Assembly (NCBI GenBank): GCA_900551105.1
Contig: URUT01000053.1
Coordinates: 1 to 5,941 of the forward strand
Reading direction: 5' to 3'
Source: an uncultured Mycoplasmatota bacterium
GTDB taxonomy: Bacteria > Bacillota_I > Bacilli_A > RF39 > UBA660
DNA: 5,941 nucleotides
Part shown: piece after piece, positions 1-4,615 of the stretch
How the letters are laid out: every line of letters starts with the position of its first letter
Position numbering within the stretch: position 1 is the first letter of the stretch
Program-made: the position numbers and the translations under genes
The notes under the pieces: generated by a model
Told to the model about the DNA's origin: nothing
The model's input: only the letters and a program-made list of their open reading frames with translations
The model's database searches: none

Positions 1-1214
1 CAAAGAAGGTAAAATATAGTGAAGGATTGAGCACATTAAAAGGTAAGTATATGGTTAGTTCAGCGTATGATTACTCTGATGTACTATCTAATACTGATGA
101 ACTTCTTGAAACCACAAATAGAAAACAACTTCTTATGATAAGAGAAACTAGTGCAGAAGGATTTACATATAGTAAAATATCTGGTGGAATGAAAACATTT
201 CCTGAAGAGACTGAAGCAGTTATGGCAAGTGCAGCCGATGATTATGGTACGAGCTATTATTTTAGAGGAGCAGTAGAAAACAATTATGTAGAGTTTGCTA
301 ATAAATGCTGGCGAATAGTGAGAGTAACTGGCGATGGTTCAATAAAGTTAGCACTTTTCAATAAGAATACGGATGGAAATACTAATCCGTGTGCAGAAGC
401 TAACGACAGTGGTGATGCAGCAATTACAGATTCTAGTATGTTCAATTATGCTTATGGCGATAATGCATTTGTTGGATTAATGTATGGTAATGTCGGATGC
501 TCCGATGGGACATCCGCTAATCAAAGCGCTTGTACCAGTGCTGGAGGCACGTGGACTGCTTCAACATCATATGCTAATGCTCATGCTAATATTAATAAAA
601 GTACGATATTAAAGTATTTAGAAGAATGGTATGATAATAACATAGCTAATTATGATAGTTATGTAGCTGATACGATATGGTGTAATGATAAGAGTACAGT
701 AAATGATACGTCATTCAATCCTTTTGGTTGGAGTAACCTTGGAACTAATTATGGATATGGATTAAATGTAAATTTTTATGGAACTACACGAAGGATAGTA
801 GATGCTGAAATCGCTATACCGTTAGGTGATAGCCCATCATTAATATGTCCAAATGATAATCTTGGTGGTAAACTTTCTAAATATACTGTAAGTGATAAAA
901 TAAATGGTAATGGAGATTTAGATAAAAAGATCGGATTACTTACTGCAGATGAGGTAGTATATGCTGGTGGTGGAAATGTTAATTATAGTTATTATTTATT
1001 AAAAAATACCGAGAACGGCTTTTGGTGGGCTTTGTCTCCGAGCGGCTTTGGTGGCCTCGGCGCTCTCGTTTGGGTTGTTAATGGCAACGACAGCGACCTT
1101 GTCAGCGGCATCGTTAGCAACGACGACGGGGCTCGGCCTTCTCTATCACTTAAGTCAACAGTACCGATTGCATCTGGAAAAGGGACAAGAACAAACCCTT
1201 ATGTTGTAGAGTAG
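1..1214 (+). CDS. DGR target (variable) protein, 5'-truncated by the window edge
   Basis: The reading frame is open from base 3 with no stop and ends at TAG 1212-1214, giving 403 visible residues. A TTG at 27 could be read as a start, but the frame continues upstream (KKVKYSEGL...) and no ribosome site is correctly spaced, so I take it as internal Leu; the N-terminus and any signal or anchor lie outside the window. Visible landmarks, numbered from base 3, are CWRIVR (102-107), a Cys-bracketed segment (about 164-186), ADTIWCNDKS (222-231), IGLLTADEVVYAGG (310-323), and a C-terminal region starting FWWALSP (340) and reaching GARP (376-379). The WW...GARP layout is typical of DGR variable regions in C-type-lectin-like folds. 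It is followed by 24 residues ending NPYVVE. VR covers residues 340-379. Proteins of this style occur as secreted or surface proteins in gut Bacillota; that location and a ligand-binding role are inferred. The role as DGR target is secure from the VR/TR match. Confidence 0.9.
   Translation, partial: KKVKYSEGLSTLKGKYMVSSAYDYSDVLSNTDELLETTNRKQLLMIRETSAEGFTYSKISGGMKTFPEETEAVMASAADDYGTSYYFRGAVENNYVEFANKCWRIVRVTGDGSIKLALFNKNTDGNTNPCAEANDSGDAAITDSSMFNYAYGDNAFVGLMYGNVGCSDGTSANQSACTSAGGTWTASTSYANAHANINKSTILKYLEEWYDNNIANYDSYVADTIWCNDKSTVNDTSFNPFGWSNLGTNYGYGLNVNFYGTTRRIVDAEIAIPLGDSPSLICPNDNLGGKLSKYTVSDKINGNGDLDKKIGLLTADEVVYAGGGNVNYSYYLLKNTENGFWWALSPSGFGGLGALVWVVNGNDSDLVSGIVSNDDGARPSLSLKSTVPIASGKGTRTNPYVVE
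1019..1140 (+). repeat. DGR variable repeat (VR)
   Basis: This 122-bp segment aligns without gaps to TR at 1542-1663 (constant offset 523). There are 20 mismatches, all where TR has A: 13 A to G, 5 A to T and 2 A to C. The 87 non-A positions of TR are all identical. The first 23 bp are invariant and encode FWWALSP; the last 13 bp before the final T form a G/C-rich block (CGGGGCTCGGCCT) that resembles the IMH region fixing the 3' end of homing in known DGRs. Sixteen of the 20 A-containing template codons are altered, all nonsynonymously. The 3' border could run two bases further, since TR 1664-1665 are also A; the match fails at 1666. Confidence 0.97.
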
Positions 1215-1291
1215 TTTGGTTGAGTAAAAAACATAGTGGTACTGTTAAATCGTTTGACGTCTCTTGTCCCGAAAAACCTTTTGAGGGACAA
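1157..1291 (+). other. Inverted-repeat cluster downstream of VR
   Basis: Several perfect complementary arms lie between the end of the target gene and the larger folded element. AACAGTACC (1157-1165) pairs with GGTACTGTT (1238-1246). GGGACAAGA (1182-1190) pairs with TCTTGTCCC (1262-1270). TTGTCCC (1264-1270) also pairs with GGGACAA (1285-1291), and AAGGG (1180-1184) with CCCTT (1196-1200). The pairings compete, so only some can form together. The local hairpin 1264-1291 could be a transcript-end structure for the target gene, but no T-run follows it. A link to the hairpins found downstream of VR in other DGRs is possible but unproven. Confidence 0.5.
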
Positions 1292-1305
1292 AGCTAGAGA
1301 GCGAG

Positions 1306-1443
1306 TTAATAAAAAGATTATTTCTTGGGGTTTTGGTCGTGAAGTGGCAACTGCTTCTTGCGGATTTTCCGCTTGGAGCAGGAGCAGTTGCCACTAGTAG
1401 ATTATCTTTTGCGAATGCTTGCATACGCAAAAGGGCTTATTAA
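1306..1443 (+). other. Strongly foldable element between VR gene and TR (three-way-junction type)
   Basis: TTAATAA (1306-1312) pairs with TTATTAA (1437-1443) and encloses two hairpins. The first has a perfect 13-bp stem (1343-1355 with 1383-1395) and an inner GCGGA/TCCGC stem (1360-1364 with 1368-1372). The second has an 8-bp stem CTTTTGCG/CGCAAAAG (1406-1413 with 1426-1433) continued by ATGC/GCAT around TT. The hairpin arms are more GC-rich than their flanks. No T-tract follows, so this is not an ordinary terminator. It could be an upstream domain of the DGR RNA, a separate structured RNA, or a DNA cruciform. The long minus-strand open frame across it has no recognisable protein character and is explained by the inverted repeats. 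Confidence 0.6.
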
Positions 1444-1541
1444 TTTATATAAGTGTGCGGCTATAACTATATTAGTTTTTATAGATTTATAGTAGGAATT
1501 ATGCTATTTAAGTGCACAGCCTTTTTCTGCCATATCCTTTT

Positions 1542-1663
1542 CTTTTGGTGGGCTTTGTCTCCGAACGACTTTAATGGCAACAACGCTAACGTTTGGGATG
1601 TTAATGGCAACAACAGCAACCTTGACAACGACAACGTTAACAACAACAACGGGGCTCGGCCTT
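1542..1663 (+). repeat. DGR template repeat (TR)
   Basis: This is the template copy of VR, with 35 adenines concentrated in runs of AAC, AAT, GAC and GAT codons in the frame matching VR. Read in that frame it gives an Asn/Asp-rich peptide beginning FWWALSPNDF and ending NGARP, followed at once by TAA (1663-1665). No adenine falls in a third codon position. It lies 328 bp after the target stop codon and about 250 bp before the accessory gene, on the same strand as the RT. The short open frame running through it from about 1453 is a by-product of TR structure and I do not call it a gene. Confidence 0.97.
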
Positions 1664-1861
1664 AATTTCTCTTAAATAAAAAATACTGTTGAGCTCATGG
1701 CAATGTCTATAGTGGAGCAAGACTACTTGATAGAGAAACAAGCATATTCCTTTGGGTTACGCTAGTACAGGTGATCTTCAAAGCATATATTAGGAGTTAT
1801 AATTTGTTAGTAGGACGATTACACCCCGAAAGTGAGTTATAATGTACTTAATATATTATAG

Positions 1862-1886
1862 AAGCACGCTTAATTGCGTGCTTTTT
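1862..1886 (+). terminator. Intrinsic terminator between TR and the accessory/RT genes
   Basis: AAGCACGC (1862-1869) and GCGTGCTT (1876-1883) form a perfect 8-bp stem with a 6-nt loop, followed by further T (TTT then AT). It stands after TR and its spacer and 15 bases before the ribosome site of the next gene. It should end most TR transcripts and limit transcription into the protein genes. Confidence 0.75.
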
Positions 1887-1900
1887 ATATTGTTTACAGA

Positions 1901-1906
1901 AGGAGG
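1901..1906 (+). promoter_or_regulatory. Ribosome binding site fixing the MutS-like start
   Basis: AGGAGG stands 7 bases before ATG 1914. The same frame is open back to an ATG at 1842, but that start has no Shine-Dalgarno site, and its extra 24 codons would run through the terminator hairpin. The start at 1914 is therefore preferred. Confidence 0.85.
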
Positions 1907-1913
1907 ATGTATT

Positions 1914-2270
1914 ATGGGTAAGCAATTAAATATTTATAATCATTATAAGACAAGTGATCCTAATAAGTATTACTTGTTTAAAGGGGGTGTATTTTATTAT
2001 TTTATAGCAGAAGATGCTGAATATTTTAGTTTGAAATATAATTTTACTTTAACTTCATTTGGAAATAGTGTTAAGTGTGGTTTTCCAGTTAAGTCATTAG
2101 AGAAGTATTTGTATTTGTTTAATAAAGAAAATATTATGATAATTGAAGGAGATGTTACTCCTGAGAAAATAGTTATAAATGTTTTAAAAAAACTTAATAT
2201 AGATAAATTAGAGCCTAGGGATGCTTTAAATGTATTAATAAATTTAAGGGATACTCTTGATGGAAAATAA
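1914..2270 (+). CDS. MutS-like DGR accessory protein (MSL type)
   Basis: 118 residues from ATG 1914. Residues about 20-79 read like the first domain of MutS, the mismatch-recognition domain: YYLFKGGVFYYF (19-30), DAEYFSL (34-40), CGFPVKSLEKYL (55-66) and IMIIEG (74-79) follow the MutS order 'G-x-FYE...DA...CG(V/I)P...YL...I.EQ'. Residues about 95-114 (NIDKLEPRDALNVLINLRDT) resemble the extreme C-terminus of MutS ('LTPxxALxxLxxLK'). The clamp, connector and ATPase parts are absent. The Glu of the MutS Phe-x-Glu mismatch-reading motif is replaced (F27-Y28-Y29), while Phe is kept. MutS-like small proteins have been reported beside other DGRs; their role is not established to my knowledge. The gene overlaps avd by 11 bp, so the two are probably translationally coupled. 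A role in handling mismatched VR/cDNA heteroduplex is inference only. Confidence 0.78.
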   Translation: MGKQLNIYNHYKTSDPNKYYLFKGGVFYYFIAEDAEYFSLKYNFTLTSFGNSVKCGFPVKSLEKYLYLFNKENIMIIEGDVTPEKIVINVLKKLNIDKLEPRDALNVLINLRDTLDGK

Positions 2271-2613
2271 GTATGTTAGTGTAGTAGATAGTTTTAGATT
2301 ACTTAGTGAGGTTAAAAAGCTGTTTGTTTATATAGATGCCTATGTGTATACTAATTTTCCTAAGGATAGAAAACATTTAAAGATATTACTTTTTGATGAG
2401 TGTAAGAGTCTTTATACAAATATCGTTAAAGCTAGTAATAGTGATGGTAATGTAAGAAGAAAGTATCAAATGGAGGCTCTTTGTAATATAAGTTTTATTG
2501 ATTTTTTAATTGGTTATTTATATGATTTGAATATTTTGATTAAGAGAAGATATAGTAGTGCGATTAGGTTACTTTCTTTGATTGAAGCAATGGTTAGAGG
2601 GTGGATGAAATAA
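2260..2613 (+). CDS. avd: Avd-like four-helix-bundle accessory protein
   Basis: 117 residues from ATG 2260; AAGGGA at 2246-2251 is a suitable ribosome site, whereas a TTG at 2257 is less likely. The sequence looks all-helical and matches the Avd/four-helix-bundle pattern: an N-terminal helix (LLSEVKKLFVYID, 14-26), 'FPKDRK' (33-38) before a second helix, a charged turn (SDGNVRRK, 61-68), a helix with DFLIGYLYDLNIL (81-93), and a final helix ending in the characteristic GW (IEAMVRGWMK, 108-117). It is rich in Lys and Arg. In studied DGRs Avd forms a basic pentameric barrel that binds the RT and template RNA and is needed for mutagenic homing. The gene overlaps both neighbours, the MutS-like gene by 11 bp and RT by 13 bp, so the three probably form one translation unit. 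Confidence 0.85.
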   Translation: MENKYVSVVDSFRLLSEVKKLFVYIDAYVYTNFPKDRKHLKILLFDECKSLYTNIVKASNSDGNVRRKYQMEALCNISFIDFLIGYLYDLNILIKRRYSSAIRLLSLIEAMVRGWMK

Positions 2614-3707
2614 AGCGTGCTAGTTATTTATATCCAAAGCTTCTTGATTTAGATAATATTAATAAAGCGTATAAAGTAGTTAGATCAAATTGTAGGAATA
2701 AGAGAATTGTTAGTAATTTTGATAGATATAGGTGTTTGTATTTATATAGAATATTTTGTGATTTGTATTTGAATAAGTATGAACTTAGTAGATATAATAT
2801 TTTTATTATTAGTGAGCCTAAGTATAGGTTAATTATGAGTGAGAATATTAAGGATAAGATTGTTAATCATTTAATTTGTGATTGTATTTTACTTCCTGCA
2901 CTTTCTAAAAAGTTGATTGATAGTAATGTTGCAACTAGGAAAAATAGGGGTAGCGGTCTTGCTAATAAGTTGCTACGCAAGTATATAAATACTTTGAGGC
3001 TAAAGCATGATAAGGTATATGTTCTTAAGATGGATGTTAAAAAGTATTTTTATAATATTAATCATGATATTTTAAAGAAAATGCTTAGAAAAGATATTAA
3101 GGATAAGTTTGCTTTAGATTTGATTTATAAGGTTATTGATAGTACTAACGAAGAGTATGTTAATAAAAAAATTGACCGCGTAAGAAATGAAGAAATTAAG
3201 AGAGTCAGTAAGTTGAAGATTAGTGCTGGTGAGAAGAATAAGAAGATCAAAGAACTTAGGGAGATTCCTCTTTATTTTGCTGGTAAGGGGCTTGGAATTG
3301 GTAATATGACTAGTCAGATACTTGCGGTTTATTATTTAAATGAGTTAGATCATTTTATTAAAGAGGATTTGGGTTGCAAGTATTATGTTAGGTATATGGA
3401 TGATTTGATTATTTTGGATTATGATGAAAAGTTTTTGAAGCATGTTTTTGAGATGGTTAGTAGTAAGGTTTTAGAATATGGGCTTACGTTTAATAAGAAG
3501 AGTGGGATATATAGACTTTCTAGGGGATTTAGTTTTTTAGGTTATACTTATAAAACATTTGATGGGCTAGTAGTTAGAATAAATAATGGAACTTATAGGA
3601 AGATTAGGAAGCATTTAAATAATTTATATAATAATGATAGAGATAAGTATTACAGAAGTGTTATTAGTTATAAGGGATTTTTTAAGCATAAGACGCAGGC
3701 TAATTAA
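2601..3707 (+). CDS. DGR reverse transcriptase
   Basis: 368 residues from GTG 2601, the only usable start here: a TAG lies in frame 4 bases upstream and the next Met is residue 79. There is no well-spaced ribosome site, so coupling to avd (13-bp overlap) is likely. RT motifs occur in order: ISEPKYRLI (70-78), VLKMDVKKYF with catalytic D145 (141-150), GIGNMTSQ (232-239), YMDD with D267/D268 (265-268), GLTFNKKS (294-301) and FSFLGY (310-315). The GxxxSQ form of motif 4 is diagnostic of DGR RTs and unlike group II intron or retron enzymes. There is no maturase or endonuclease domain, as usual for DGRs. Residues about 183-225 form a Lys/Glu-rich stretch between motifs 3 and 4 that looks longer than usual and is probably helical. 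It copies TR RNA with errors at adenines to produce the cDNA that rewrites VR. Confidence 0.96.
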   Translation: MDEIKRASYLYPKLLDLDNINKAYKVVRSNCRNKRIVSNFDRYRCLYLYRIFCDLYLNKYELSRYNIFIISEPKYRLIMSENIKDKIVNHLICDCILLPALSKKLIDSNVATRKNRGSGLANKLLRKYINTLRLKHDKVYVLKMDVKKYFYNINHDILKKMLRKDIKDKFALDLIYKVIDSTNEEYVNKKIDRVRNEEIKRVSKLKISAGEKNKKIKELREIPLYFAGKGLGIGNMTSQILAVYYLNELDHFIKEDLGCKYYVRYMDDLIILDYDEKFLKHVFEMVSSKVLEYGLTFNKKSGIYRLSRGFSFLGYTYKTFDGLVVRINNGTYRKIRKHLNNLYNNDRDKYYRSVISYKGFFKHKTQAN

Positions 3708-3735
3708 GTTATGACTTTTTGTTCATAACTTTTTT
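3706..3735 (+). terminator. Intrinsic terminator overlapping the RT stop codon
   Basis: AAGTTATGA (3706-3714) and TCATAACTT (3723-3731) form a 9-bp stem with an 8-nt loop, followed by TTTT. The stem begins within the TAA stop of RT and marks the end of the DGR operon. Confidence 0.75.
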
Positions 3736-3747
3736 GATAAAGAATAA

Positions 3748-4188
3748 AAGATTAATAGTGAATTAAATGCTAAAAAAGAAGAACTGGATTTATTTCAAGA
3801 AGTTAAGTGGACAAAAGTAACTGAACAATATTTAGATAAATATTTAGCATTGATTGATTACTTTTTTGAATTTGTTAAACTAAATAAAATTAAAATAAGA
3901 ATAATGTTTAGACAAAATGCTTTAGTTCCACAAAATTTAACTAGAGAACATGAAGAAAAAGAGTATTTTCTTTTATATTATCAATTTATTAAACATGCAT
4001 TTGGAATAGACTATTGCAATCCAAATGAAAATGATCAAGTGGTATTAAAGTTATATTTTGATAAATTACCTGGTAGTAATAGGAGAGGAAAAAGAACCAT
4101 TGCAAAAGAAAAATTATATAAAAATATATTAAGAAATATAAAAGGTATTTATCCTAATTTTAATATTGGTGCTTTAATCAAAAAATAG
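3748..4188 (+). pseudogene. Remnant of a DUF3800-like gene, truncated at both ends
   Basis: The frame is open from 3748, after TAA 3745-3747, to TAG 4186-4188. A TTG at 3850 is the only standard-type start noted, and it falls inside conserved sequence: the same frame upstream reads ELDLFQEVKWTKVTEQYLDK, then LIDYFFEF, KIRIMFRQN, EYFLLYYQFIKHAFG and LKLYFDKLPGS. This run resembles the middle of DUF3800 proteins (RNase-H-like fold, function unsettled, common in mobile or defence-associated settings). The usual N-terminal 'IDESG' strand and the C-terminal 'DSK...LQ..D' segment are both absent, so catalytic residues are missing at both ends. It lies immediately after the RT terminator, on the same strand, with no ribosome site. 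I read it as a decayed gene cut by a rearrangement at the DGR edge; a very short functional gene starting at 3850 is less likely. The family call is from recall of sequence style. Confidence 0.6.
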
Positions 4189-4297
4189 TGTATTTGATTC
4201 ATCATTAACTAAAAATTCAAAATAAAAAACTCCATTCTTCCTACATTTACCTTTCACGTACTAAACGCGAAGCTTCGGATTGAACAGAGTTCTTATG

Positions 4298-4330
4298 TGA
4301 CAATAGTACCATTTCTGATGGTGATTGTCA
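4298..4330. repeat. Palindromic operator-like or hairpin sequence over the minus-strand promoter
   Basis: TGACAAT (4298-4304) and ATTGTCA (4324-4330) are perfect inverted repeats. Between them ACCAT (4308-4312) and ATGGT (4318-4322) form a second perfect inverted pair. The 33-bp near-palindrome spans both the -35 and -10 elements, as expected for a repressor site; there is no T-run to suggest a terminator. Confidence 0.5.
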
Positions 4331-4331
4331 A
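4303..4331 (-). promoter_or_regulatory. Minus-strand sigma-A-type promoter
   Basis: Reading the minus strand, TTGACA (plus coordinates 4326-4331) and TACTAT (4303-4308) are separated by exactly 17 bp, close to the consensus for a housekeeping promoter. Transcription would start near 4296 and run leftward into the DUF3800 remnant. No credible ORF follows: the first ATG gives only 8 codons. It could be the stranded promoter of a deleted gene or could make a small or antisense RNA. Confidence 0.55.
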
Positions 4332-4448
4332 TATTAGTATACTCAAAATAGTGTAAAATTATTTGTGGTAAATTTAAAAAGTGATAAATAGTGTTAATCT
4401 AAATTTTATAGTATTTAAAATAATTTTGAGTTTTTTTCGTATTTTTGC

Positions 4449-4477
4449 TTGCAAATCATAGAATATATTGGTATAAT
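4449..4477 (+). promoter_or_regulatory. Promoter of the S10 ribosomal protein operon
   Basis: TTGCAA (4449-4454) and a perfect TATAAT (4472-4477) are 17 bp apart, with AT-rich DNA and a T7 run just upstream. The start would be near 4484, leaving a leader of about 130 nt before rpsJ. Position and quality suit a strong housekeeping promoter. Confidence 0.75.
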
Positions 4478-4483
4478 TTACCT

Positions 4484-4615
4484 TGGTTTGACTGGCTTAG
4501 ATGTGCGAGGTTGCTGATACACTAGGTGATGTTGCTAATAACAAATGCTAGTTTATTGGGTAATTTGTTACGGAGCCATGTTTATACTAGATATGAACGA
4601 AGGGAGGACATTTAC
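4484..4615 (+). promoter_or_regulatory. 5' leader of the S10 operon with a hairpin
   Basis: The leader contains TAACAAAT (4539-4546) paired with ATTTGTTA (4563-4570), an 8-bp stem with a 16-nt loop. Ribosomal protein leaders often bind a product of the operon, but I cannot match this one to a known class, and the L4-binding leader of gammaproteobacteria is not expected here. The open frame upstream of rpsJ (from 4526) is a read-through of leader sequence, not an N-terminal extension. Confidence 0.35.

Larger units (their letters stand above)
1542..1886 (+). ncRNA. Probable DGR template RNA: TR plus spacer, 5' end unknown
   Basis: Known DGRs transcribe TR with downstream spacer sequence as a structured RNA that the RT-Avd complex uses as template and priming scaffold. 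Here about 200 bp separate TR from an intrinsic terminator, which gives a natural 3' end near 1886. The spacer 1664-1861 has no convincing gene. It holds a 10-bp direct repeat GAGTTATAAT at 1794-1803 and 1834-1843, and TACTGTTGA (1684-1692), complementary to the flank of VR. The 5' end cannot be placed: no convincing promoter is visible in 1434-1541, and the folded element at 1306-1443 might belong to the same transcript. Confidence 0.6.
4189..4448. other. AT-rich intergenic region between DUF3800 remnant and S10 operon promoter
   Basis: No gene is visible on either strand. The region contains a 10-bp palindrome CGAAGCTTCG (4268-4277), the minus-strand promoter and palindrome described separately, and a long AT-rich inverted repeat: AAAATTATTT (4355-4364) with AAATAATTTT (4418-4427), flanked by ACTC (4341-4344) with GAGT (4428-4431) and followed by a T7 run. 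That pairing might act as a poor plus-strand terminator shielding the ribosomal operon, but the loop is over 50 nt. The 9-mer AAATAGTGT occurs at 4183, 4346 and 4386. Confidence 0.45.

Noticed and set aside
27..29. TTG 27 as the true start of the target protein
   Set aside because: The frame is open to the window edge and GAAGGA is only directly adjacent to the TTG, too close for initiation.
1343..1395. The 13-bp hairpin as an intrinsic terminator of the target gene
   Set aside because: No T-run follows the stem; the downstream sequence is CTAGTAGATTATC-like mixed sequence.
1245..1430. Minus-strand open frame of 61 codons
   Set aside because: It lies wholly over the inverted repeats of the foldable element, has no ribosome site and no recognisable protein character.
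1453..1665. Plus-strand open frame of 70 codons through TR
   Set aside because: It has no Shine-Dalgarno site and its C-terminal half is simply TR in the VR frame; the TR acts as RNA template.
1842..1913. Upstream ATG giving a 24-residue extension of the MutS-like protein
   Set aside because: The extension spans the terminator hairpin and lacks a ribosome site, whereas ATG 1914 has AGGAGG at ideal spacing.
1306..3707. Retron: structured DNA near an RT
   Set aside because: The RT has the DGR GxxxSQ motif, Avd is present and VR/TR differ only at adenines; these identify a DGR.
2601..3707. Group II intron reverse transcriptase
   Set aside because: No maturase or endonuclease domain follows the RT core and no intron RNA domain V was seen beside it.
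4183..4394. Three copies of AAATAGTGT (4183, 4346, 4386) as a CRISPR-like or iteron array
   Set aside because: Spacing is irregular, copies are only 9 bp in AT-rich DNA, and no cas or replication gene is present.
4526..4615. N-terminal extension of S10 from ATG 4526
   Set aside because: The sequence is unlike S10, falls in the leader hairpin, and ATG 4616 has a strong ribosome site and gives the normal length.
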